NCBI RefSeq assembly: GCF_000685035.1
Contig: NZ_BAYB01000004.1
Location: 186,001-250,000 of the forward strand
Source of the DNA: Paraburkholderia ferrariae NBRC 106233
GTDB lineage: Bacteria; Pseudomonadota; Gammaproteobacteria; Burkholderiales; Burkholderiaceae
DNA length: 64,000 bases
Direction: 5' to 3'
Part shown: positions 35,877 to 43,498 of the stretch, piece by piece
Position numbering within the stretch: the first letter of the stretch is position 1
How the letters are laid out: every line of letters begins with the position of its first letter
Position numbers and translations under genes: made by a program
The notes under the pieces: generated by a model
Told to the model about the DNA's origin: nothing
Database searches by the model: none
Seen by the model: the letters and a program-made list of their open reading frames with translations, nothing else

Positions 35877-36663
35877 GTTGCAATCCGCGGTCCGCCGGGA
35901 CTGGCTTGGGGTTGCCAGTGGCGACGCATCCGGGTACGTCGAACCCGACGGCCTGGCTCCGCAGGCACGGCTCGCCATCTATCGAAACACGGCAAACAGT
36001 TCACTGCTAACGGCGCTGCGGCTGAGCTTTCCGGCAGTGCAGGCTCTGGTCGGGTCCGAATTCTTCGAAGGCGCGGCTCGACTGTTCATTGAGCAATGCC
36101 CACCGTCGAGCGCGTTGCTAGACAGCTACGGCGAGTCGTTTCCAGAGTTTCTGGCACAGATGCCGGAAGCGGCGTCTCTTGCCTATCTGCCAGATACGGC
36201 GCGACTTGAATGGGCTGTGAATGAGGCGCTGCATGCACCAGATGCGCAGCTGCTTGACCTACGGCGCCTTGAGCAATTGGGTGAAGCAGACATGCAAGCC
36301 GTACGGTTTTTGCCGAGTCCTGCCGCGCGGGTAGTTGAGTCGTCGTTTCCGGTCGACGCCATCTGGCAAGCGGTGTTGTCCCGGGACGATAGTGCATTAG
36401 CAGATATCAATCTTGCCGCTGGCCCGGTCTGGCTGTATGTCCACCGAGGGGCTTCGGGCGTCGAGGTGGACCGGATAGCAGCTTGGCAATACCGGTTCAC
36501 GGCTGCCTTGCTTGCGGGGCGGTTCTTGCACGATGTCCTGGTCGACACGTCGGACGCGGAGACATCCGTCTGGCTCGCACACCTTCTTGCATCTGGATGC
36601 TTCGTCGACGTCTGCCTGTCGAATGAAGCGTCCAGCCAAACAATTGGGAGGCAAGTCACATGA
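35848..36663 (+). CDS. bufC: DUF2063 (BufC-like) partner protein
   Basis: 271 residues. N-terminal DUF2063: LLELQSAVRRDWLGV, RLAIYRNTANSSLLTALRLS, FPAVQALVGSEFFEGAARLF. This family partners MNIO enzymes, recognising the precursor peptide. ATG 35848 (GAGAGGCAGCGAA upstream) lies inside the end of bufB, a tight translational coupling. The stop overlaps the DoxX start (ATGA). Confidence 0.9.
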   Translation: MTTCAPTLLELQSAVRRDWLGVASGDASGYVEPDGLAPQARLAIYRNTANSSLLTALRLSFPAVQALVGSEFFEGAARLFIEQCPPSSALLDSYGESFPEFLAQMPEAASLAYLPDTARLEWAVNEALHAPDAQLLDLRRLEQLGEADMQAVRFLPSPAARVVESSFPVDAIWQAVLSRDDSALADINLAAGPVWLYVHRGASGVEVDRIAAWQYRFTAALLAGRFLHDVLVDTSDAETSVWLAHLLASGCFVDVCLSNEASSQTIGRQVT

Positions 36664-37151
36664 TGCCGGAATCTCAATCCGCTCGTCCCCGGTCGATACT
36701 GACTGACCGCATCCTACGCGCCGTTGGCTGGCTGGAGCGAGTGCCGCATACGGTTCTCGCGGTTCCACTGAGGATGGCTGTTGCAACGGTCTTCTGGAAC
36801 TCGGCGATGACCAAACTGGCTGACTGGAACGCCGCACTCGAGTTGTTCAGGGAAGACTATCGACTGCCGTTCGTTGCTCCCGAATTCGCGGCCTACCTGG
36901 CGGTGTCAATCGAACTAACGACACCGGTTCTACTTGTGCTCGGCCTGGCGACGCGACCCGTAGCGTTGCTCCTGCTCGGCATGACAACTGTCATCGAGGT
37001 GTTCGTGTATCCGCAGGCATGGCCTACGCACATTGAGTGGGCTGCGATGCTGCTGGTCCTGCTGTGCCGAGGCGCCGGAAAATGGTCATTGGACTACTGG
37101 TTATACAGGCGTTTTCATAGCCGCCCGGCATCAAATGGTCCGACGAGATGA
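36660..37151 (+). CDS. DoxX family membrane protein (BufD-like)
   Basis: 163 residues, four membrane helices: VLAVPLRMAVATVFWNSAMT, AAYLAVSIELTTPVLLVLGL, and two more before a basic tail. DoxX proteins are regular members of bufferin operons; role unknown, perhaps redox support at the membrane. Overlaps both neighbours by ATGA junctions. Confidence 0.88.
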   Translation: MMPESQSARPRSILTDRILRAVGWLERVPHTVLAVPLRMAVATVFWNSAMTKLADWNAALELFREDYRLPFVAPEFAAYLAVSIELTTPVLLVLGLATRPVALLLLGMTTVIEVFVYPQAWPTHIEWAAMLLVLLCRGAGKWSLDYWLYRRFHSRPASNGPTR

Positions 37152-37360
37152 ATGCGATGGTCCTGGAATCTACTATCACGTGTCCCGTGTGCGGACACAT
37201 GAAGCGTGAAACCATGCCCACCGACACCTGTGTCTGGTTTTTCGAATGCGCAAATTGCAAGACGATGCTCAAACCAAAATCCGGGGATTGCTGTACGTAC
37301 TGCTCATATGGCACCAACAAGTGCCCAGCGAGGTTTCGAGATGCGGATGGTACTAGCTAA
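37148..37360 (+). CDS. GDCCVxC-type small Cys-rich protein (bufferin-linked copy)
   Basis: 70 residues, cytoplasmic: ITCPVCGHMKRETMPTDTCV, CANCK, GDCCTYCSYGTNKCP. Closely related to the protein at 32212 but lacking the final Cys pair and with Thr in place of Val in the namesake motif. The ATG overlaps the DoxX stop, so it belongs to the bufferin transcript. Known bufferin operons, as I recall them, do not include it. Confidence 0.85.
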   Translation: MNAMVLESTITCPVCGHMKRETMPTDTCVWFFECANCKTMLKPKSGDCCTYCSYGTNKCPARFRDADGTS

Positions 37361-37519
37361 CTGCGTCAGGCGCCTTGGAGCGATAGATTCCGTCCCAATG
37401 CCCTTTACTGTCCATTTTGCGTCCCCGGTTCCGTACTGTATGCAGTTCCATGACAGGGGACCTGATGATGCCCGGCACGACCATTGGCGTACGCTGAACG
37501 CAATATTGTCGCTGCAGCG

Positions 37520-38581
37520 TCAATGCGTATGCCGATGATGAATGTCGGGGACGTGCGCGTGCGTGTGAGTAATGGGCACGTGCTGGTGCGGATGCGTGTG
37601 TGCCTTATCGCTATCCCATTCGAAGTCGTGGATGTGTTGATGGTGCTCGTCGTGCCTGTGTCGATGGTTGTGGTCCAGAACTTCATGAGTATGGGGATGT
37701 TCATGCCGCTCACGGATATGCAGCCAGATTCCAACAGCCATGAGTGCAGCCGATAGCCAGAAAAGCAGCGATGGCATTTCTGGCCACAGGATGAGCGACA
37801 GCGCCACCCCGAATATCGGCGCAATTGAAAAATAGGCGCCGGTTCGGGCCGTCCCGAGGTTACGTAGTGCGACGACAAACAGGACCAGGCTCACGCCATA
37901 GCCGGCGAAGCCGGTCAGCATGGCGGCCGCCATCCTGCCAACGCCAGGTAAGTGCGCACCCGTAAAGAGCGCGATGCCCAAATTGACGGAACCCGCAACC
38001 AGCCCCTTCAGGCACGCGATAACCATCGCGTCGTTCGTTGAAACCTTGCGCGTAAGGTTGTTGTCGACCGCCCAGGAAACGCAGGCTGCAACCACCAGTA
38101 GTGCACCGGGCGACACGCCGACGGCGCCGGGTTGCCAGGACAGCGTGACGCCGCCCGCCACGATGGCGACCATTCCGAGGAATATCTGCAGGTCAACGTT
38201 TTCGCGAAATACCACCCAGGCAATGACCGCGGTGAAAACGCCCTCGAGGTTCAGTAGCAGGGAACTGGTTGCGGCAGGTGTCGTGCTAAGACCGAACATC
38301 AGCAGCGCAGGTCCGGCGACACCGCCTGCTGCAATTGCGCCAAGGAGCCAGGGCACCTCGGCGAGCTGAATCCGGCTTTCGTTTTCTCGTTCGCCGGCAG
38401 TGCGGCGCAGTCGCTGGAAGAGTATTCCGATAGCAAGACCGACGCCGCTACCAAGATAAAACAAACCCGCGACCATGAACGGCGAGAGAGAGCCGAGCAA
38501 GGTCTTGGCGAGAGGCGTCGTTGCGCCGAATAGCGCGGCGGCAAGAAGTGCGGTGAAAGCGGCGTTGTGACGTGCGTGCAT
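37520..38581 (-). CDS. EamA/DMT-family transporter with long His-rich C-terminal tail
   Basis: 353 residues: ten membrane helices in two EamA repeats, followed by a tail of about 65 residues holding more than 20 His (for example HEHPHTHEVLDHNHRHRHDE). DMT proteins export metabolites or drugs, and the tail points to a metal. It is divergent from dmeR-dmeF across a GC-tract operator, supporting Co/Ni-type regulation. The start at ATG 38581 is uncertain, as no SD precedes it; TTG 38665 is the alternative. Confidence 0.85.
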   Translation of the reverse strand: MHARHNAAFTALLAAALFGATTPLAKTLLGSLSPFMVAGLFYLGSGVGLAIGILFQRLRRTAGERENESRIQLAEVPWLLGAIAAGGVAGPALLMFGLSTTPAATSSLLLNLEGVFTAVIAWVVFRENVDLQIFLGMVAIVAGGVTLSWQPGAVGVSPGALLVVAACVSWAVDNNLTRKVSTNDAMVIACLKGLVAGSVNLGIALFTGAHLPGVGRMAAAMLTGFAGYGVSLVLFVVALRNLGTARTGAYFSIAPIFGVALSLILWPEMPSLLFWLSAALMAVGIWLHIRERHEHPHTHEVLDHNHRHRHDEHHQHIHDFEWDSDKAHTHPHQHVPITHTHAHVPDIHHRHTH

Positions 38582-38664
38582 GGATTGAGGGTTACGAACA
38601 ATAACCAGATTCAGGACGTATCCAGTGAAATCCGCGAGCGAGGAGAGTTTTGCGTGACCGTGCA

Positions 38665-38718
38665 ATACCCCTACCCCCTATGTTAGACTCTGAACGATTA
38701 TATACCCAGCGGGGGTAT
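38665..38718. promoter_or_regulatory. Probable DmeR operator region between divergent genes
   Basis: Two C/G-tract sites: ATACCCCTACCCCCTATG at 38665-38682 and ATACCCAGCGGGGGTAT at 38702-38718, the second an inverted repeat. RcnR/DmeR-type repressors bind such AT-flanked G/C tracts. It lies between the His-tailed transporter and dmeR, overlapping the probable -10 TTAGACT. Confidence 0.65.
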
Positions 38719-38730
38719 GTGGAGGACGCG

Positions 38731-39006
38731 ATGAGTCACACCGTTCAGGAAAAACAGAAGCTTCTCAACAGGGTTCGCCGTATCAAGGGGCAGGTGGAAG
38801 CCATTGAGCGGGCGCTCGAGGAAGAGCACGGCTGCTCAGACATTCTGCAGCGGATTACGAGTTGTCGAGGCGCGATGAATGGTCTGCTTGCCGTTGTGCT
38901 GGAGGACCACATCAGGAACCATCTTGTCGACGCGGAAAGCGGCGAGGAGCCGGGTGATAGTGCGACCGAACAGCTTATCGAAGTTGTTCACAGCTATTTC
39001 AAGTGA
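38731..39006 (+). CDS. dmeR: CsoR/RcnR-family metal-sensing repressor (DmeR)
   Basis: 91 residues, all-helical. The metal fingerprint of the RcnR branch is present: His3, Cys35, His60, His64 (MSH, HGCSD, EDHIRNH), which indicates Ni/Co rather than Cu sensing. GGAGG precedes ATG 38731. It is followed 10 nt later by the CDF exporter gene, the usual dmeRF pair. Confidence 0.9.
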   Translation: MSHTVQEKQKLLNRVRRIKGQVEAIERALEEEHGCSDILQRITSCRGAMNGLLAVVLEDHIRNHLVDAESGEEPGDSATEQLIEVVHSYFK

Positions 39007-39016
39007 TGGGTTGGAA

Positions 39017-40294
39017 ATGAGTGATTTCAAAAACGCCGCGTTCGGCGCAGGGCATGACCACATCTTTCTTGGAGCTGGTCACGAGCAAAACGAGCGAAAG
39101 ACGTGGGCCGTGATTGGGCTGTGCAGCGCGATGATGCTGATTGAAATCGTCGGCGGCAGCATGTTCGGGTCGCTTGCGCTCGTCGCTGATGGTCTGCACA
39201 TGTCGACCCATGCGGGTGCCATGCTGATTGCGGCGCTCGCCTACACCTATGCCCGCAAGCACGCCACTGATTCGCGGTTCGTGTTCGGTACGGGCAAGCT
39301 GGGCGACCTCGCAGGATTCACAAGTGCCATTGTGCTTGCGATGATTGCGCTGCTGATTGGTTACGAGGCTATCTCGCGTTTCCTGTCGCCGGTGCCCATC
39401 CACTTCGGCGAAGCGATTCCCATCGCGGTAGTCGGTCTGCTCGTTAACCTGGCAAGCGTTTGGCTGCTGAGCGGCGGCCACCACGGACACAGCCATGGCC
39501 ATAGTCACGGACATAGCCATGGTCATGACGACCACGCTCACGAAGAAGACGCGCAGGAGATTTTTGCTACGTCCGGCGTGTTCGCCGTTTCAATCTTCGA
39601 GGATGGCGTGCCCCCCGTTTTTCGCATTACGCCTGCACCAGACCGTTCGCGACTGGACGCGTCGACTGTTTTGGTGACAACGGTGCGACCTGACGGCGCG
39701 CGCCAGGTCTTTGCATTCGCAGACCGCGACGGCTATCTTGAATCAATGGACGAGATTCCAGAGCCACATACCTTCAAGGCTATCGTGCGGATGGTGGACG
39801 GTGAGTACGAGGTTGAGTTCGAGGAGCACGAGCACGGCCACGACGTGCACGACGCAGCCACCCGGGACCACAACATCCGCTCCGCCTACATCCACGTGAT
39901 GGCCGACGCGGCGGTATCCGTGCTGGCAATTATTGGCCTGGTACTGGCGCGAGCGTTTGGCTGGCTCTGGATGGACCCGCTCGCAGGTGTTATCGGAGCA
40001 CTCGTGATTGCGAACTGGTCCTACGGGTTGATGCGCGACACGGGCGCGATTTTGCTCGACATGAATCCCGACCGACGCATGGCGGAGAATGTGCGTCATG
40101 CTATCGAGGACCGGGGCGACAAGGTTGTTGACCTGCACGTATGGCGCGTAGGTCCGGGCCACATGAGCGCCGTAGTGTCGGTTGCTACCAGTGAGTCACA
40201 GCGGGATTCTCGCTTCTACCATACCGTGCTCGAGCGCTTCAAAGGACTGTCGCATGTCACCGTTGAAGTGCAACCTGCGCCAGCGTCGGCCTGA
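39017..40294 (+). CDS. dmeF: Cation diffusion facilitator DmeF (Co/Ni export)
   Basis: 425 residues. TM2 carries the site LVADGLHMSTHAGAM and TM5 HVMADAAVSVLA (H-x3-D motifs). A His loop (GHHGHSHGHSHGHSHGHDDH) follows TM4, and after it an inserted soluble segment of about 110 residues, beta-rich and acidic, before TM5. The C-terminal cytoplasmic domain is complete (VVDLHVWRVGPGHMSAVVSV). The length exceeds typical CDFs because of the insert. Confidence 0.9.
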   Translation: MSDFKNAAFGAGHDHIFLGAGHEQNERKTWAVIGLCSAMMLIEIVGGSMFGSLALVADGLHMSTHAGAMLIAALAYTYARKHATDSRFVFGTGKLGDLAGFTSAIVLAMIALLIGYEAISRFLSPVPIHFGEAIPIAVVGLLVNLASVWLLSGGHHGHSHGHSHGHSHGHDDHAHEEDAQEIFATSGVFAVSIFEDGVPPVFRITPAPDRSRLDASTVLVTTVRPDGARQVFAFADRDGYLESMDEIPEPHTFKAIVRMVDGEYEVEFEEHEHGHDVHDAATRDHNIRSAYIHVMADAAVSVLAIIGLVLARAFGWLWMDPLAGVIGALVIANWSYGLMRDTGAILLDMNPDRRMAENVRHAIEDRGDKVVDLHVWRVGPGHMSAVVSVATSESQRDSRFYHTVLERFKGLSHVTVEVQPAPASA

Positions 40295-40553
40295 CGCATG
40301 GCAATCAAGTCCCCATGCATTGACGTGTGCGCCTTCGATGACAAGACCAAATTGTCGTCGAAATTCGCAACCCCGGAGTTGTCCGTCAAACAGAATTGAG
40401 GCACGCGCTCAGGTTACTTGACTGGAACTCAGGCATTCAGAGATACCTCAGCTCGCATTCGAATGCGAGCACGCACGTTGCGTTCATCCCGACCGCAACG
40501 GATAGGCGCGCCGGTCTTCTCCGCTTCACGCTGGCTGCCCGCGTCGCACGACG
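40295..40553. other. Intergenic stretch between convergent genes
   Basis: Contains no gene. GCTCGCATTCGAATGCGAGC near 40451-40470 is a perfect 20-bp palindrome but has no T-tract, so it is not a standard terminator. Confidence 0.45.
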
Positions 40554-40949
40554 TTACTTGCCATGCTTTGCCTGCCAGCTTTTCATGTAGGCAATCTCCT
40601 CGTTCTGCGCCTTGATGATGTTTCTTGCCAAGCGCTTCATCGCGGGGTCTTTGCCGTACTTCAACTCGACCTTTGCCATGCTGACCGCACCCTGATGGTG
40701 GGGAATCATGTGGGCGACGAAGTCTTTGTCTGTATCGCCCGTATAGGGAGGCGCGCTCATGTTCTTCATCATCTGGTCGCTGCCCTCCTTGAAAGCCTGC
40801 GTTGACGGATTCGATTCACCGGAGTTCGACCCGGACATATTCATCGCGGGCATCGAAGCACCCTGTTGCGCGTGGGCCGTGAGCGACGCGCCCGAGAGGG
40901 CGACGCCAGCACAGACAGAGATGACATTGAGGAAATGTAGGTATTTCAT
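40554..40949 (-). CDS. DUF305 exported copper-associated protein
   Basis: 131 residues: signal peptide ending AHAQ, a Met/Ser segment (GASMPAMNMSGS), then the DUF305 core DKDFVAHMIPHHQGAVSMAK and IIKAQNEEIAYMKSWQ. The His/Met clusters fit copper binding. AAGGAG lies well before ATG 40949. It follows the permease gene on the same strand. Confidence 0.9.
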   Translation of the reverse strand: MKYLHFLNVISVCAGVALSGASLTAHAQQGASMPAMNMSGSNSGESNPSTQAFKEGSDQMMKNMSAPPYTGDTDKDFVAHMIPHHQGAVSMAKVELKYGKDPAMKRLARNIIKAQNEEIAYMKSWQAKHGK

Positions 40950-40971
40950 GCTAAAGCTCCTTACAGTGAAA

Positions 40972-42183
40972 TCAGTTGGATGGGTCGTGATGGTGTTGAT
41001 GATGCGCGTCGTCATGCGCGGCGTGATGTCCATGAGCGCCATGTTCGTGCCCGTCGCTCTCCATCATGCGCATCATCTCGGGACCGCCTGTCCTGAAAAA
41101 CGCAACAGTCAAGACGATGAAGACTGCACCGAAGATAATATCAAGCACGGTGGTGTAGTTGAACGTAATGGCTGCGTCGACGACTGCAGTATGCCGTTCC
41201 GGCGGAACCCAACCGAGCGACTGGAACAGCGCTTCGACCGTGAGTGCCGCTGAGACCATTGCAAGATAGAAGGTCACAGCGAGGAACACCGTCATCCGGC
41301 CGCCATAGTACTTCCGGTAGATGTTGAGGATGGGAAGGATGATGAGGTCGCCAAAGATGAAGGAGGCGACACCGCCGAAACTGATGCCGCCGTTCCACAG
41401 TACTGCAGCGAGCGGCACGTTTCCAACGGAGCAGGTGAACGACGCAACCGCAATCAGGGGACCGACAAACGCACCCCAAATCATCGCGGCAGTTGGATGG
41501 CTGACGAGGAAGAATTTCTGCCAGAAACTGTCCGGCACCCAGGCGCCGAGCGCGCCAGCGATGAGTAACCCGATACCGATGTCGCGCCACAGCATCGCCC
41601 AGTTCATCATGTAACTATGGCTGATAGCTATCCACCCGTCTCTGGATGTGAGGCGTTGCTTCCAGGTCCCGTGCTGTTCGCCCATCGACATGGCCGCATG
41701 ACCTTCCATGCTGCCGGCGATACCCTTGTCTGCCTGCTCGATAGCTTCGTTCTCCAGCGAATCCTTAAGAAAGAACCGGAAGAGCAGCGTCAGGACGACA
41801 ATCATGATTGGGCCACCGATGAACTCAGCGGCAGCGAACTGCCAGGAAATCAGCACCCACATCAGCACGCCGAGTTCAAGCACGAGATTCGTCGCTGCGA
41901 ACTGGAACGCCATCGCGGACGTGAAGTCGCCGCCCTTGCGCACAATCGACCGCGCCATCGCGACGGCGGCGTAGGAACAGGAGGAAGACGCGGCGCCGAG
42001 CAGACTGGCAACCGTCAGCGAGCGAGGCGATGCATCAGGCAGAAGCTTCGACATCTCGGACTTCGAGACCACGACTTCAATCACGGCTGAGAACAGGAAG
42101 CCGAGACTCAGTCCCCAGAAAATCTGCCACAGCATCGTGAAGGCCATCCACAGCGCATGACCGAGAGCGGTGACAATCTGCAT
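40972..42183 (-). CDS. Permease of the ArsP/DUF318 type with His-rich tail
   Basis: 403 residues, eight or so membrane helices. The family motifs are LLGAASSSCSYAAVAMARSI and SFTCSVGNVPLAAVLW, each with a conserved Cys. The cytoplasmic loop is Met/His-rich and the last 30 residues are mostly His/Asp (GHEHGAHGHHAAHDD...). Related proteins export organoarsenicals or accompany copper genes; the substrate here is not determined. Part of a probable operon with the beta-propeller gene (23-nt gap) and DUF305. Confidence 0.88.
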   Translation of the reverse strand: MQIVTALGHALWMAFTMLWQIFWGLSLGFLFSAVIEVVVSKSEMSKLLPDASPRSLTVASLLGAASSSCSYAAVAMARSIVRKGGDFTSAMAFQFAATNLVLELGVLMWVLISWQFAAAEFIGGPIMIVVLTLLFRFFLKDSLENEAIEQADKGIAGSMEGHAAMSMGEQHGTWKQRLTSRDGWIAISHSYMMNWAMLWRDIGIGLLIAGALGAWVPDSFWQKFFLVSHPTAAMIWGAFVGPLIAVASFTCSVGNVPLAAVLWNGGISFGGVASFIFGDLIILPILNIYRKYYGGRMTVFLAVTFYLAMVSAALTVEALFQSLGWVPPERHTAVVDAAITFNYTTVLDIIFGAVFIVLTVAFFRTGGPEMMRMMESDGHEHGAHGHHAAHDDAHHQHHHDPSN

Positions 42184-42206
42184 GGCAATCTCCTGCGTGG
42201 GAACTC

Positions 42207-43169
42207 CTACACGAGCGGTGCACGGTTATGGAAATAAATGCCGTGAGGGGACTTTCCGACCTTGATGGTGTTGACGAGTTTCAGCGTTTTCATATCGATG
42301 ACGCCGACGTAACGGGTGAACCGGAAGGTCACCCACAGGTATCGCTTGTCAGGCGTCAGCTCCATGTCGTCGGGGCCTGGCAGCAGACCGGTGATGGTCC
42401 CAACGTTGGTGAGATTGTTCTGGTCCAGGATGCTGATGGTGTTACCGACCCGGTTCGACACCAGAATGTACTGTCCGTCGACGAGCGACCGGAAATTATG
42501 CGCGCCCTTGTCCGTATGAATGGTCTTCACGATTTTGCGCGCGCGCCAATCGACGACGGCCACGTAGTCAGCGCCTGTCATTCCAATCAGTAGATATTTG
42601 TCACCCGGCGTGAGCCAGAGGCCGGCAGGTGCTTTCCCAACCGGCATCTTCCAGAGCACAGTCTGGGTTGCCAAGTCAATCGCGGCAACTTCACCCGAGA
42701 CCTGCAGCGTGACGAAAACGATTTTGCTGTCAGCCGAAAAAATCATGTGGCTGGGCATCGTTGCAAGCGGCACGCGTTTGGCCAGCGCGAAGTTCTTCCC
42801 GTCGTAATGATAGATGTCCACGCGGTCGAGCCGCAGGCCGTTCGTGACGAACCACTTCCTGTCGTATGAGAAACCGAGCTGGTACGGGTCTTCGATGTCA
42901 GGCATCCATCGCTGAATCTTGCCGCTTCTCGGGTCGAGGAAGACGAGATTGTTGGCCACGGAGTTCGCGACAATCAGCGACTGATTGTCGGGGGTCGCCA
43001 TTAAATGGTGGGGTTCCTTCCCCACCGGGAAGGTATCGACCACCTTTTGCGTTGCTTCGTCAATCAGGCTCACGCTCGCGTCGGCCGAATTCAGCACAAT
43101 AACGTTTTCAGCATGAGCGGGAAGCTGAAACGCGAACGTCAAAAGTAAGGCGCCAATAGGGAACCGCAT
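42207..43169 (-). CDS. Periplasmic YVTN-type beta-propeller protein
   Basis: 320 residues with signal peptide ending AHA. Seven repeats of the YVTN/YncE type, for example VIVLNSADASVSLIDEATQK, GKEPHHLMATPDN, VGKAPAGLWLTPGDKYLLIG and VGKSPHGIYFHN. Often found in copper islands beside a permease; function unknown. First gene of the permease-DUF305 group unless copZ reads into it. Confidence 0.88.
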   Translation of the reverse strand: MRFPIGALLLTFAFQLPAHAENVIVLNSADASVSLIDEATQKVVDTFPVGKEPHHLMATPDNQSLIVANSVANNLVFLDPRSGKIQRWMPDIEDPYQLGFSYDRKWFVTNGLRLDRVDIYHYDGKNFALAKRVPLATMPSHMIFSADSKIVFVTLQVSGEVAAIDLATQTVLWKMPVGKAPAGLWLTPGDKYLLIGMTGADYVAVVDWRARKIVKTIHTDKGAHNFRSLVDGQYILVSNRVGNTISILDQNNLTNVGTITGLLPGPDDMELTPDKRYLWVTFRFTRYVGVIDMKTLKLVNTIKVGKSPHGIYFHNRAPLV

Positions 43170-43196
43170 TTCAGCTATCTCCGTGGGACGATGTAG

Positions 43197-43394
43197 TTAC
43201 GCGTTGACCGTCGGGTGAAATCCTGCCGCCTTAATCACAGCGACCAGACGTTCTGGCGGCAAGGCTGAATCGATTTTCACGATTCTGGTGGTGACATCGA
43301 TGTCCAACCTGGCTGCCGGGTCAACACTGGTGACCGCGCGCGTAATTGAGTTGGCGCAACCGCCGCATGACATATCCTTAACCTCGAATTCCAT
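43197..43394 (-). CDS. copZ: Copper chaperone CopZ (HMA domain)
   Basis: 65 residues, a single HMA fold with metal site DMSCGGCANSITRAV. Cytoplasmic Cu(I) carrier. ATG 43394 has GGAGG upstream; the longer reading from 43433 is rejected. A CueR-type promoter lies directly in front. No copA ATPase is next to it in this window. Confidence 0.92.
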   Translation of the reverse strand: MEFEVKDMSCGGCANSITRAVTSVDPAARLDIDVTTRIVKIDSALPPERLVAVIKAAGFHPTVNA

Positions 43395-43424
43395 TTTTGC
43401 CTCCAGTAGCAAATCAGAACCCTC

Positions 43425-43455
43425 AGCATGCACCTTCCCATGGCAGGAAGGTCAA
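43425..43455 (-). promoter_or_regulatory. CueR-type promoter of copZ
   Basis: On the minus strand: -35 TTGACC, 19-bp spacer, -10 CATGCT. ACCTTCC-N7-GGAAGGT (43432-43452) is a perfect 7-bp dyad placed in the spacer. This is the pattern bound by copper-sensing CueR. Confidence 0.85.
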
Positions 43456-43498
43456 GCGCCTGCGTGACGCGCTGGCTGCTGATTCGCGTCCGAACCGC

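Noticed and set aside
40451..40470. Perfect palindrome GCTCGCATTCGAATGCGAGC as a terminator
   Set aside because: No T-tract on either strand, so it cannot be called a rho-independent terminator.
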